From positions 270,534 to 334,533 of the forward strand of contig QVRM01003906.1 of the NCBI GenBank assembly GCA_003439945.1: a stretch of DNA of 64,000 bases, written 5' to 3'. Numbering within the stretch: position 1 is the stretch's first letter; each line of letters starts with the position of its first letter. Origin of the DNA: Dermanyssus gallinae (taxonomy: Eukaryota; Arthropoda; Arachnida; Mesostigmata; Dermanyssidae). Positions 45,759 to 56,697 of the stretch are shown here, one piece after another. The notes beneath the pieces are model-generated. The model was not told the origin of the DNA and made no database searches. It saw only the letters and a program-made list of their open reading frames with translations. The position numbers were made by a program, and so were the translations under genes.

Positions 45759-48545
45759 CTGTAAACAAACCGAATGGTTAAACCGTAACCGTCACGTAAA
45801 CACGATCGTCTACTCGTCCGCATGCACAGGTGGCACAGACGTCGATCATAACCTTTATGCATGATATCGATCATGCAAATACCCGTTCCGACCATAGCCA
45901 AAACAAAAAAGCCTTTCGGGGCTGACTCTCAGCCAAGATTTAACGTCCATGGGACTGCTTTTCGCACTGCTTCATAGACGGGCGGCCCCCATAAATACAA
46001 CTGTGCAACGGTGGGTCTCGAACCCGCGCACCTAGTATGTGTCTTCTCCGGTCGCGAGGCGCAGACGCATGTGCTACCACGCCACCGGGCTCGATACGTT
46101 CCGACCGTAGCTAACCAAACCAAACATGCAACATGAACGTTTAACGAAAATTGGTTACAGCGACATGTGAAAATGAATAAAGAAAGTTGAAGAGCAATTG
46201 AAAACTTAAGAGAAAGTTAAAAGAGCTTAACTGTCAATTAAGTATATCAACAAACGGTTATTGCAGCGTTTAAATCAATTCTGACTTAGATTAATTGCGA
46301 TATTCAATACGACCGTGGTGCGTGGTAACTCTTAGCAAAGTCGTTATAAAAAAGAAGATGCTCAAAATAACCGGTTGACAAGAGAGGCACATAAAGCTTT
46401 AATGGGAGAGCGTCGTTAGCTAGTGCATTCAAGCGAGCAAATCGTTAATAGTAATGATAATAGTTATATGGCAATAATAACCAAGGTCTTCTCACAAGCA
46501 TTGTCTCAAGGGATTTTGGCGGTTGCTGTTCCTTGTTACAAATACCTAAGCGAATACAATCAAACCTTTCATGGTAACTAACACGTTCGTACGTGTAAAA
46601 GTAGGTATCGGCTGTGACAATTATACCATAGTCTAGCACGCCGTTAGCTCTTAACTTAACGGCTGTCAATTTATAGCAATAAATATAATATATTTAAATA
46701 TTACTGTTATTAGTACTATAATAAGTAAATAAAACCGTTCTTCATTACTGCTTCAAGATTGCTCGTACCTAGTAGGTGTGTCATCGGCTGGATTATAGTC
46801 TCCGCTGTCGGGATCAGTGCCATCCTCCCGTAGCGACGTGGCGATGACTAGTCGGAATTTATCGCCCAAATCCACGCGATAAACCTGTAGCACACATAGA
46901 ACGACAAAGACAAGCGACGCATAATTCAGATGGGCTTCGCAGGGCCAAAACGGTTCCAACAAAATGTTCCCCATCTCATGCAAAGCCTCAGACATCTTTT
47001 TGTAATGAGAGTGTCTAACACAACAGCTCCATTCGTGAAATAAAGTTCTGTAAAAGCCACACAACGTATAGAAAACATTTGACATTATAACAAAATATGT
47101 CTTACTAAAAAATCTAAAAAAGATAAACTTAAAAAACATTTTGCAGATCAAAACAACCACGAGGCCACTAGAGTTGTTTAAACATTACCTAATGGACAGC
47201 GCGCAACGTACGTCAGCTCTGTAACGAAATTACCTTACTTATTACTTTACTTCGAGTATTATTGTTGCCACGTTCTAGTTTATTTTTCGCCGAGGTGTAT
47301 CGAACTCTCTTTATTAAAAGCACATCAATTGCCATGGATTTGAATATATTTCATATTTGAAGCGTGTGCTAGAGACAGATGGCGCTTTGGAGCCAAACAA
47401 ACAAGAAAATCGAAAATAATTGGAGGATAGTACCATATTCTCAATCTCCATCATCTCCTTAATGACATCCGCCTTTTTGTATTTTCGTGCTCTAACTCTC
47501 TTTTACTCATGGCCGATTATAGTCCACATGGCTTCATCACAAAAACCAACAGCTGTGGCTTATATCACTAGACCATTTTAGTCTTTAATATACGTATCTT
47601 TGCATTCTTATGTGGGTATGTGTGTTCGTATGTAAGCTCACCTGCGTGTTTATGTCGAGGATGAGGTCCATTTTGAATGATTCTGATTCGCAATGAAGTC
47701 TGGAGCACCGGTCAAACTTCTTACCTTCAGGGTCGATATCCTGAAAACAGATGAACGTAAAATAACTTCTTGTTATACATCGCGTTTAAAATATCGGCTC
47801 TATATATATATTAAAAACGACAATAAACTTGTATATTCAAGAATAGAAAAAATAATCGAAAACATTTAAACTTGATCCAGGTGATCACCCCAAAGTCAAA
47901 AACGGGAGAAAGTTTGAGAGATGTATTTTCTTCCTGCTACGCCGTATCACGCTTCCCTTCTTAGATAGTGCAGTCGATGGCACAACTTTCGTAAGCAGCG
48001 AATGTTCTTAAGGCAATGTTTCTCTTTGGTGAAAAATACCAAAACGGCTCTATGCATATCAGTTGCGCAAGAATGCCGAAAGGCAATCGAGCGCGGTTCA
48101 GTGCGAAAGAATATAGGTCCTTCCTGTGTAAGGTTAACGTTCCTTAAAAATTAAATCCTCGTTCATGTTCCTTAAAAATAAAAAATAAACGCGAACCAGG
48201 TTAATATTCGTGATTTCCTAAATGTATTTGCACTGAGTCATCATGAGTTCATGTTACCGCCACACTCAGTTGATTAAAAGTAAAGTAATCATACTTAAGT
48301 TCTACTAAAGGAAATGCCAAAAGAAGTACTAGTAAAGAGCATATAATGAACACTTCCATACCTCACAAGTATGACCAATATGTAAACCACAAATAAAGTA
48401 ATGAATGCCAAAAATATATACGTGTCGCGGGCTGACTTTGTACGAACAACAGTGCGCTTATAGTAGGCGCCAAAAGATTGGAGCCGCAAAAAGCAGCGAT
48501 ACACACATCCCGAACCTGTTTACTGTCTTATTATTTTCTGTATAA

Positions 48546-48581
<36 letters not shown>

Positions 48582-48591
48582 AGAGTTAAAT

Positions 48592-48634
<43 letters not shown>

Positions 48635-48944
48635 AGCATATATTGATTTAACTCTCCTTATATATATATATATATACATGTTGCACGTGTACCGAAGAAC
48701 TAGTGACGGTTGCTTATTATTGTGTCGAGATTAGTAATCGTAATCACTCGTAATGTATTTGATTAGCGTGAGCGCAAAAGAACACAACAGCCGGTTGATT
48801 ACCGATTAAATCACAAACGGGTAAACCTACAGACATATTCGAAGCAAAAAATCACATCAACATACATAGTAATAAGAGAGCGAGTCAGCCGCTCACTCGC
48901 CTCACCTTTACGTCAAATATATCCTCGAACAGGGTTCCCGCCAT
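45557..48944 (-). CDS. POLR2H: RNA polymerases I, II and III subunit RPB8, complete gene with four exons
   Basis: RPB8 is a small common subunit of all three nuclear RNA polymerases. Exons in transcription order are 48944-48906, 47740-47642, 46884-46769 and about 45758-45557, giving about 151 residues, the usual length. The start [13 protein letters not shown], the middle [12 protein letters not shown] and [15 protein letters not shown], and the end [20 protein letters not shown] plus LLMKKLAF are almost unchanged from other animals. All phases match. Every exon is intact, unlike those of the lipase. Intron 3 holds a SINE copy. Confidence 0.96.
45913..46097 (-). mobile_element. tRNA-derived SINE, copy 2
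   Basis: On the minus strand it starts CGAGCCCGGTGGCGTGGTAG and has GGTTCGAGACCC as B box. It continues CTATGAAGCAGTGCGAAAAG and ends GTTAAATCTTGGCTGAGAGT followed by CAGCCCCGAAAG. It lies in the last RPB8 intron. It is about 185 bases and close to full length when set against the copy at 50.8 kb. Confidence 0.87.
46769..46884 (-). CDS. POLR2H: RPB8 exon 3
   Basis: Reads [20 protein letters not shown], then [19 protein letters not shown]. It ends with AG of an Arg codon before gtacga and is completed by the next exon. Confidence 0.95.
47642..47740 (-). CDS. POLR2H: RPB8 exon 2
   Basis: Thirty-three codons beginning [20 protein letters not shown] and ending DLILDINTQ. The acceptor is tttcag and the donor gtgagc, phase 0. 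Confidence 0.95.
48549..48675. repeat. Foldback with 22-nt arms around and between (TA)n arrays
   Basis: TAAGGAGAGTTAAATCAATA at 48,577 recurs as its exact reverse complement ending at 48,660. The arms extend to at least 22 nt and the spacer is a (TA)n array; more TA repeats lie outside. It sits between RPB8 exon 1 and exon 2. Confidence 0.85.
48906..48944 (-). CDS. POLR2H: RPB8 exon 1
   Basis: Thirteen codons, [13 protein letters not shown], before gtgagg. The start ATG is fixed by the conserved N-terminus of the family. Confidence 0.93.
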
Positions 48945-50817
48945 GATGAGCACTAGTCGATGAGGAAAGAAATGAAAGAACCTGCACAAAACTCTGATAG
49001 CTATGTCGCATGCCCAGCATCCAGTCGGCGCCACAGGCTGAATGAGGTAAGGTGAGAGCCGCCGCCTTCTTGAGGTGTGGAACACCCGGCAACAATGTGT
49101 TCGATCATGTCTGCTGGTGTCGGCTTTCCGCCGAATAACGCCACCCGCGCCTAATGGGCGGAACTCACCGCTCAGCTCAGCGAGCAAAGTTCGCCGTGAA
49201 CTGGTGAGTGAACTCTGTCTGAGAGTAGGGCGAAAACTTGTGTCAGATCAATAGTTAACAACACAGATTACAGTACGCATGAGAAGCACTTCTTCCGAAT
49301 GTACACTATTTCATCGTGGCGAACGAAGAATGTAACTCGATCAATCATCATTTCAACCTGAATCGAATACTGAAACAAAGCATTTGAACAAAACGGTGTC
49401 TGGTAAACAGGATTTTATTTTATGTGTGTTTATGTTGATCGAACAAGCGATTCTTATTGGCGTGATGGTGGATGTGGTCTCGGCGGCGGCCGATCTAACG
49501 AATAGCGCTATAGTATTTGAGACTCCTCCCCCTTAACTGTGAGCAATATTAGTTTCACCTATAGGACCCGGTTACGGGGGATGACAGGAGGTATGAGGGT
49601 TTTAGCAGGTAATACAAAGGCTTTGGTAGTCATCGAGCTACCAGCCGGCGTGTAGTCCTGCCTAAGAGCATTTCCCCATCCTGTATAAAAAATGAAAAAA
49701 AAATAGCGATTCACGGCAGTCGAAAACAAAACGCAAATATTAATAATAATAATAATAATAACAATAATAATAGGCAAAACATGTCTAGTCAGGCGCCAAG
49801 TATGGTCCGGCAAACAACGGCGCTTCATCAATCATTTAAAGAATACTCCTCGGTGTTCTCATGATAGAACCGTCACATCCATTTCGCATTAGCATAGTAG
49901 CAGCTTTCCAATTCTATGACATATAGTCCCCGGTTGATCACTCACTTGATAACCCACAGAGAACACAACAGTTGAAATAGCGGTCACTACTAACTGAGCA
50001 CAATAGACACGTTTTTTCCCTGAAATAAATGAAATCGGTAAGAACTGGACAATCGATTAGTTTAGCGTAGATAATAGGCTCTCTTGTCCACAAACCGTGG
50101 CCTCACAATGTCGAACTGGATTCAACTTCCAGTTCTCGTCGATGCTCTGTCGATGCTGACGCTTATCGACAATCACTTCCAATTCGAGTTGTAATTCTAA
50201 TAATGAAAATAAAAGAGGGTGATGATTATTCTATATCCGTGTGTTCTACATGTATCGCTTTAGTAGCTCAGACGGCTCTCTATGTAACAGAGGTAATTTT
50301 AGGTTATGCTATATACACGGGAGACTGTGGCTCAGAAATGTGGCGGCTTTAACTAAAACTCCACGTCCTCGGGTCAGATTCTCTATTTCGTCTACTGTCA
50401 GGTAAAGGGCTTAGCATTCGAAGTGTACTTGTTCTACAATAACTCCACCAAAATGATACAACAACTCTATAAGGAAAAAGTTTGACTTCTTAGAAGGGCG
50501 GATCGCGAAAATTCTGCGTGGTCTTCCAACGCGGAAGAGCAGTGGTCTCGATAGGATCTACTACGAGCACCAGGCAGGATCTTCAAACGTATTTGCAGGT
50601 AAGTTGGCTACACTGTACAGCCTGTGCTGCATTATCCCTATTCAAGAAAAAGCGCGACGATTATTCGGATTATCCAAATCTCTATCGAGTCATCAGAACG
50701 CACACTTACGAAGGTCTTGGCAAAGTCGATCATCGCAAGAGTGCTTCCAACTACCGGAGTAATTCGGGTTCAGGAAGGGCCGAGGTACACAAGATGCGAT
50801 CTGAGTACTCCAGTCGC

Positions 50818-51000
50818 GTCGAGCCTGGTGGCGTGGTGCATTCGTCTGCGCCTCGCGGCTGGAGAACCCCACATAGGTGCGCGGGTTCAAGCCCCACAGT
50901 TGCACATTTGTATTCATGGGGTCCGTCTATGAAGCAATGCGAAAAAGCAGTCCCATGGACGTTAAATCTTGGCTGAGAGTCAGCCCCGAAAGTATTTATT
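50818..51000 (+). mobile_element. tRNA-derived SINE, copy 3
   Basis: Starts CGAGCCTGGTGGCGTGGTGC, with B box GGTTCAAGCCCC, then CTATGAAGCAATGCGAAAAA and GTTAAATCTTGGCTGAGAGT. It ends GAAAGTATTTATTTTAAGTA. The three copies agree over about 150 bases, with indels mainly around the B box and middle. Confidence 0.87.
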
Positions 51001-51199
51001 TTAAGTACTTCAGTCGCGCCGGTGTGCTACTTAAGCTCCAGTCGGAAGTTAAGCGGGCGTTGGCAAGACTCGGGTGTTCCTCTGTACGCAGTCATCATTG
51101 ATTGCGTCAAGGCTTTGGGCAGAGTCCCCCCCGCCACTTATCAGTCGACTTATTTTGGCACGCTGGAGTGGTACTTCCTAAACTTGAGAATTTTGGTCC

Positions 51200-51620
51200 A
51201 TTAAGTGGACACGACCTTTACACAGCATACTTACGACAGGTGCCGGGTTGCAATCTCCTCCGTGTGCTTGGAGAAAAGGGACGTTCGGCGACTAGCACTG
51301 CATATTGCTGTGCGAATTTTTGAGCTGAATATTGTACTACTGCAGGATTGCAGCCTCGGTAGAATGTGAACACATCTCTCGGCAGCAAACTTTGCTCAGC
51401 TAGAGAGGAGCTAGAGAGCTTTTTTACAGGACTGGCAGGAAAAGAATTCCGAAGCGTCGGCCGAGATTGGACACCTTCCATCGTTCTTGGTATTTTCGGT
51501 ACATTAAGGAGGGAGCCGCATGCTCGAACCGTCACGTATACACAAGATTTATCGTGCACGGCTACCACGACCTTGTGTGCTCAACCGTAGGTTTTCCAGA
51601 CATGTACTTAGTGCCGATGC
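51200..51620 (+). mobile_element. Weak LINE C-terminal remnant
   Basis: The plus strand near 51,540 reads TRFIVHGYHDLVCSTVGFPD. The long LINE family has [20 protein letters not shown] at the matching place. Upstream frames are broken and the Cys/His tail is not preserved. It may be an old copy of a related family. Confidence 0.35.
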
Positions 51621-51841
51621 CGGTTCTGCTCGCAGACTTGCGCTCAATGCCACGCATTGAAGTGTCAGACGCCTTAGCGATCCCTGTGCTACTTCTGAAC
51701 GTGGAATGGGCGCTAGCGTCGGATAAGGCACTCATTGTTCGTTCTGCATATATCTTAGTAAAGGCAACTGAGTTGTGAGATAAATTAAATCTTTGAAACA
51801 ATAAATTCATAATAATGACTTTTCAGTACTAAGAGTGGCCT

Positions 51842-52072
51842 ATGATGGCGACACCGGCCTACGCCCCATCGGTGAGCGGAAATACCCCGTTTCGGGCCCT
51901 ATGTCAGGTGCTTGAGCAGGTGCATAACACTCGACAGAGCAAAAATCAAAAGCGCACCAAAGAGGACATCCTACGGGCGTACATAGATGGCTACAGAGAC
52001 ACCTGGCCAAAGCTTGAGAAGGTTCTCAAGCGGCCGATAACTCCTCAAGAACGAGGCGAAGATCTATTTCAG
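51842..52072 (+). CDS. LIG4: Ligase IV exon 1: N-terminal domain start
   Basis: Seventy-seven codons with TPFRALCQVLEQVHNTRQSK, ILRAYIDGYRDTW and ERGEDLFQ before gtaagt. It matches the VPFxxLCxxLExI start of ligase IV. ATG at 51,842 or 51,845 is the likely start. Confidence 0.87.
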
Positions 52073-55000
52073 GTAAGTCATCTTACACAGAGGCTCGCGC
52101 GCATATATTAGAGTTAATCGTTTATTTAAGTTCTGTTGAGCTTATATATATGTGTGTGCGCTGTGGTTATGCACGAGCTCTTTATTGATTGGTTTATTAT
52201 TGCATTAAATCATACCTAAATACACATGTTATCCTTTATATTAGGGGGCTCAGAGCGGCAGCATAGGCGATCATGTTGAGACAATTATGGTTTTCACGGA
52301 GCTCACAGTTATTTAATCTCAGTAAGAGCAGATATCTCTTGTACAGAGGGTAGGACAGATTCGACATTTATAACGCAAAGACATCCATGGTGGGTATCTC
52401 AATATTACTCGCAAGGCCCATTTGCCGGCGGTGTAACGGACATACCATATCGCAACTGCGTACGTCAAATAACTATAATCGTAGTATACGGCAAACAGAC
52501 AGTCACGAGGCATTTATACATATGTATACGTATACGTGTGTGCTGACGTCTGGGTGCATTTACATTTAATACGCATTCTAATAGAAAGAACAACCATGAT
52601 AGGACAAATGTCGTGGAAGTCATGTAGAAAGTTTAACTCAATGCCTGTTTCCCATATGTTTGTGTGTGTCGTGTGTCATCTTCTCATAGTTGATTAGGCT
52701 TCTTTTGCCCAAACTGGACACGACGCGCGGAGCCTACAATATGCGAGAAACACTACTCGGTAAGGAGTACATTAACCTGGCGGGACTGAACAAGAACTCG
52801 AAGAAGGCTCAAGAGTTACTGACGTATAAGCGCTTTGATCCCGAGCAAAAGACCAACTGGCGCTTTCGTAAACCATTCGAAACGCTGATCTTCGAGCTGC
52901 TCGACAACCGCTTGAACTTTAAAGGCGACGATCTAAAGATCGACAAAATTAACGAAATTCTCGACCGAATGACGATGGGCCGCGAGGAGTTCCGGGTCCA
53001 GCTGAAGTACCTGTTCAACCACTGCGGAGCACTCGAACACAAGTGGCTCGTTCGCATCATGCTACGGTCGTCACTCAAAGTCAGAAAAGACGTCCGAGTC
53101 GTTCTCGGAGCAATCCACCCCCAGGCTATGGACATGTTTGCAGTCAACCACAACCTCAGGGACATCTGCATGACGCTGCACGATCGAGACGTGAAGCTGG
53201 ACACTCCCCGCGTGAGCGTGGGCAAGCCGTTCGGATTTATGCTATCGGCGCGAACGAATCTCGCCACCGTCGAGGACGACATGCAACACGGCGAGTTTCT
53301 GATGGAGCTCAAGTACGACGGCGAACGCGTTCAGATCCACAAGAACGGATCGCAGTTCTCGTTCATTTCGCGCGGCTTTCACGAGTACAGCCACGTGTAC
53401 GGCACGGCCCGGGCGAACGGACACACGCTCGAAGAGTACCTAAGCAAGAGCATTGCGCCTCACGTGGTCACCTGCATCCTGGACGGCGAGATGATGGCGT
53501 ACGACAAACAGAAGGACGCGTTCGTGACGAAGGGCCATCACGCCGACGTCAAGCGGATGAACGTCGACGACGTCGTTCATCAGCAGTGCTTTGTGGTGTT
53601 CGACTGCCTCTACTACAACGGCCGAGTGCTCACGGAAGAGCCTCTGGTCGAGCGGCGTCGCATCTTCGAGAGCTTCGTGGCGCCCATCAAGGGCCGCGTG
53701 CACATCTCGAAAGCTGTGTCGGGCCACTCGAAAGAGGACGTGGCCGCCTACATGCAGCGTGCGATCGACTCGAGAGAAGAGGGCATCGTGGTGAAGATGG
53801 CGAACGGCGCGTACTGTCCGAACGAGCGAGACGCTGGGTGGGTGAAGCTCAAGGCTGACTACATGAACGATGTGATCACCGATCTCGATGTACTCGTAGT
53901 CGGCGCCTACTTTGCTGACGGTAAGTCGCAATCTTCCTACGACACGTTTCTTGTCGCGGTCGCTGAGGATCCGGAAATCGGCCAGGAATCTCGGCTGCCA
54001 CAACAACAACACCAGCACAGCAGCAGCAGCAGCAGCAGCAACAGCCAAGAGTGTTTTACACGTTCGCTCGAGTGCACTCGGGGTTGTCGAAGGCGCTCGT
54101 CGACCGGGATGACAGCGTTTACTGGGGATCATTGGAAGCGGTTCGACCGACAGAAGCCGCCCCATTGGCTGAAGTTCAGCTCGCTGTCGATCGCGCCCGA
54201 TGTCGTCATCGAGCCGAAGTATTCGCTCAACGTCACCATCAAGGCGGCGGAACTTGTGCCCAATCGCCAGTTCATGACCGGGTGCACAACGCGCTTTGCC
54301 CGATTGGTTGCCGTACGAGAGGACAAGCCGTGGAGCGACTGTATGACCTATTCGGCTCTGCAACGACTTCGGAGGGAAACTGACGACAAGCTGGTTACGG
54401 GTGATCTATGAGAACGACCTCAAGGAGAAACGAGATGAAGCACGCGGTAGAAGACGACGTCGTAGCCCTCAACGAAAAATTGGCGTACAGCTTCAGAACA
54501 AGGTGAGTGCGCAGTTAACATAGCTATGGCTTGGATAGTGGTTTCGGTTTTGTAGCCCTCAATGATGTGTATATATGAGATTGATGATATGAAGTGTCGA
54601 TTCTGTAGCTGTCAATATATGGATACTCAAGGGTTTCTCTAAAAAGTGTACGGTACAGCAGTACGGTATTGGCAATTTGTTCACTGTAAGTACAATAGTC
54701 CTTGACATTTGCGTCTAATCTAGATGTATATCTGCTAAATTTGAAAATATAATTATTATTATTATTATTATTGCAACAGAGTTGTGTGATTTCTAGCAAA
54801 GATAACTCATCTACACTACATGATCCGGACTAGTTTTAATGAAGTCATTAGCGATCATATTACACATATAATAAATAATAATTTGACTATTTATTATTAA
54901 TTATTGACATAGGTTGGCTAACATTCAGTCGAGTGAAGAATTCACTTTCTTCTGCTCGCTAGGTTGCAGTTTAATTATCTGTGGAAACTTTATTGAATGA

Positions 55001-56411
55001 TGACATAAACTGCCAAGCAGCACTAGTACTAGCATGGTGGCACCTAAGGCTGTACTCGCAGCACACAGTTGCAAAGAGTTATAAACCGACACTGTAGATC
55101 GATCGAGAGCCGCCCACTCAGGGCTGTGGACTCCGAGAGATTGATATAGGTTTGCCGCCGAAGGTATTCTACTATCGCCCCTGACACGAAACAAGGCGTG
55201 TGGAAATTGGCATTGGGCATGCAATATGGCACTTTCGCCGCTGTCTGCTCCCGGCGAATCGATTCATTAAAATTCCAATAAACGTAATGTTGGGCGGTCA
55301 TATATAAGATAATTATATATACGATAGAGTTTAAAGAGGTGAGTGACCGTGCGACTGGAGAGATAGAGAGAGATGGAGAGACAGAGAGAGAGAGTTGGCA
55401 ACAGAGCAGATGGATCTCTTAAATTAGGATTTGTCTTTAGGACCGATGTACGAGTATGTCATCGTTGTCGGCGTTTTTTATCGTTCCAGATGGCGGTGCC
55501 CGTAAAGCGAGTCAAAAGTGACTGTTTGGCAGGCAAGGAGTTTTGCATCATTCTCGAGCGCGGACCGCGCGAAACGCTCGAGAAAAGCATCCGGAGACAC
55601 GGCGGTCGTTGCGTTCTGTCACCTGTCGCCAACTCAACATACATGGTTTGTCACGCTTGCTATGCACCTGTTTTCCACACTACAGTTAGGACACATCTAT
55701 ATTGACACAGATGACGCAATATTGCATCATCTGTGTCAATGTTCATATATATATATATATATATATATCGAACCTTGGGGTTGCCACGTTGTCTCCAACC
55801 CTGGACGAATATTAGCGAGGTCATACAGTGCTGTATTGTTCGAATGAGTTGAAGCGAAATCAGACATAGCTGAATATGAATTCTCGACCCAACCAGAATT
55901 GCTGCATACTGTACGTATATCTGCAATGCTATGCGAAGGAACGAATAACTTAAATAATGTTCGTGCGTGAGCTAACCTTAGGTGATCGCGGATCGACTCT
56001 CGCTGCGGGTGCGCGACGTACTACGAAATCATGATGTGGCCAAAGTTTCCTGGATTGTGGAATGCATTGACAGTCGACGGCTGCGTGAACCGGGTCCGGC
56101 CGATTTTCTTGGAATGACGCCCGAGACCGAGGAACGACTCCGGTTGCATTTCGACCGATATGGGGACTCTTACAGAGAGGTAGTTTTAGGTCCATATATA
56201 TATATTTTTTAAATATTTTTCGGTAAGGCTATTGCCCGTGTACTGTTTTTTCATGTCATGGCAAATTTTAATCTACTCCGGCATTTACCTTGTCTAAATT
56301 GGAAACCATGTAAACCAATTTAAGAGTGGCCGGTCTGGGTCTCGAACCCAGTCCTCCCGAATGCAAGGCAAAGGATTGGCCACCAAGTCACCTGCTCGGT
56401 GTATATATATA

Positions 56412-56454
<43 letters not shown>

Positions 56455-56657
56455 TTTTTAATTTATATATATATATATATCGCGTGTACTCTATACGCGA
56501 GTAGTTATATATGAAAAATGGACGAGGCTCACAAATAAATGCTACACAGACTAGAGTATTGAACCGCATCCACTCGCTAAAACTATTGATTCGGCGTTTC
56601 GCGCAATGCTCACGTCATTAGTTATAGTAAAGGAGAATACGGAAATCTCCAAAAGCG

Positions 56658-56697
<40 letters not shown>

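Larger units (their letters stand above)
48945..51841. other. Intergenic region between divergent RPB8 and ligase IV
   Basis: About 2.9 kb separates the two divergent start codons. It holds a SINE copy at 50.8 kb, an (ATA)n run near 49,740, a GC-rich stretch at 49,560-49,680 of unknown origin, and a weak LINE-like end at 51.2-51.6 kb. The two promoters must lie here, but no TATA box or other element could be assigned. Confidence 0.55.

Noticed and set aside
45929..46123. A 64-codon minus-strand frame with several Trp and Cys residues
   Set aside because: It lies wholly in the SINE copy; similar frames occur in the copies at 18.4 and 50.8 kb.
53440..54363. A 307-codon open frame on the minus strand opposite ligase IV exon 2
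   Set aside because: It is a shadow of the GC-biased ligase coding frame; it shows no domain, and the plus frame has clear ligase motifs.
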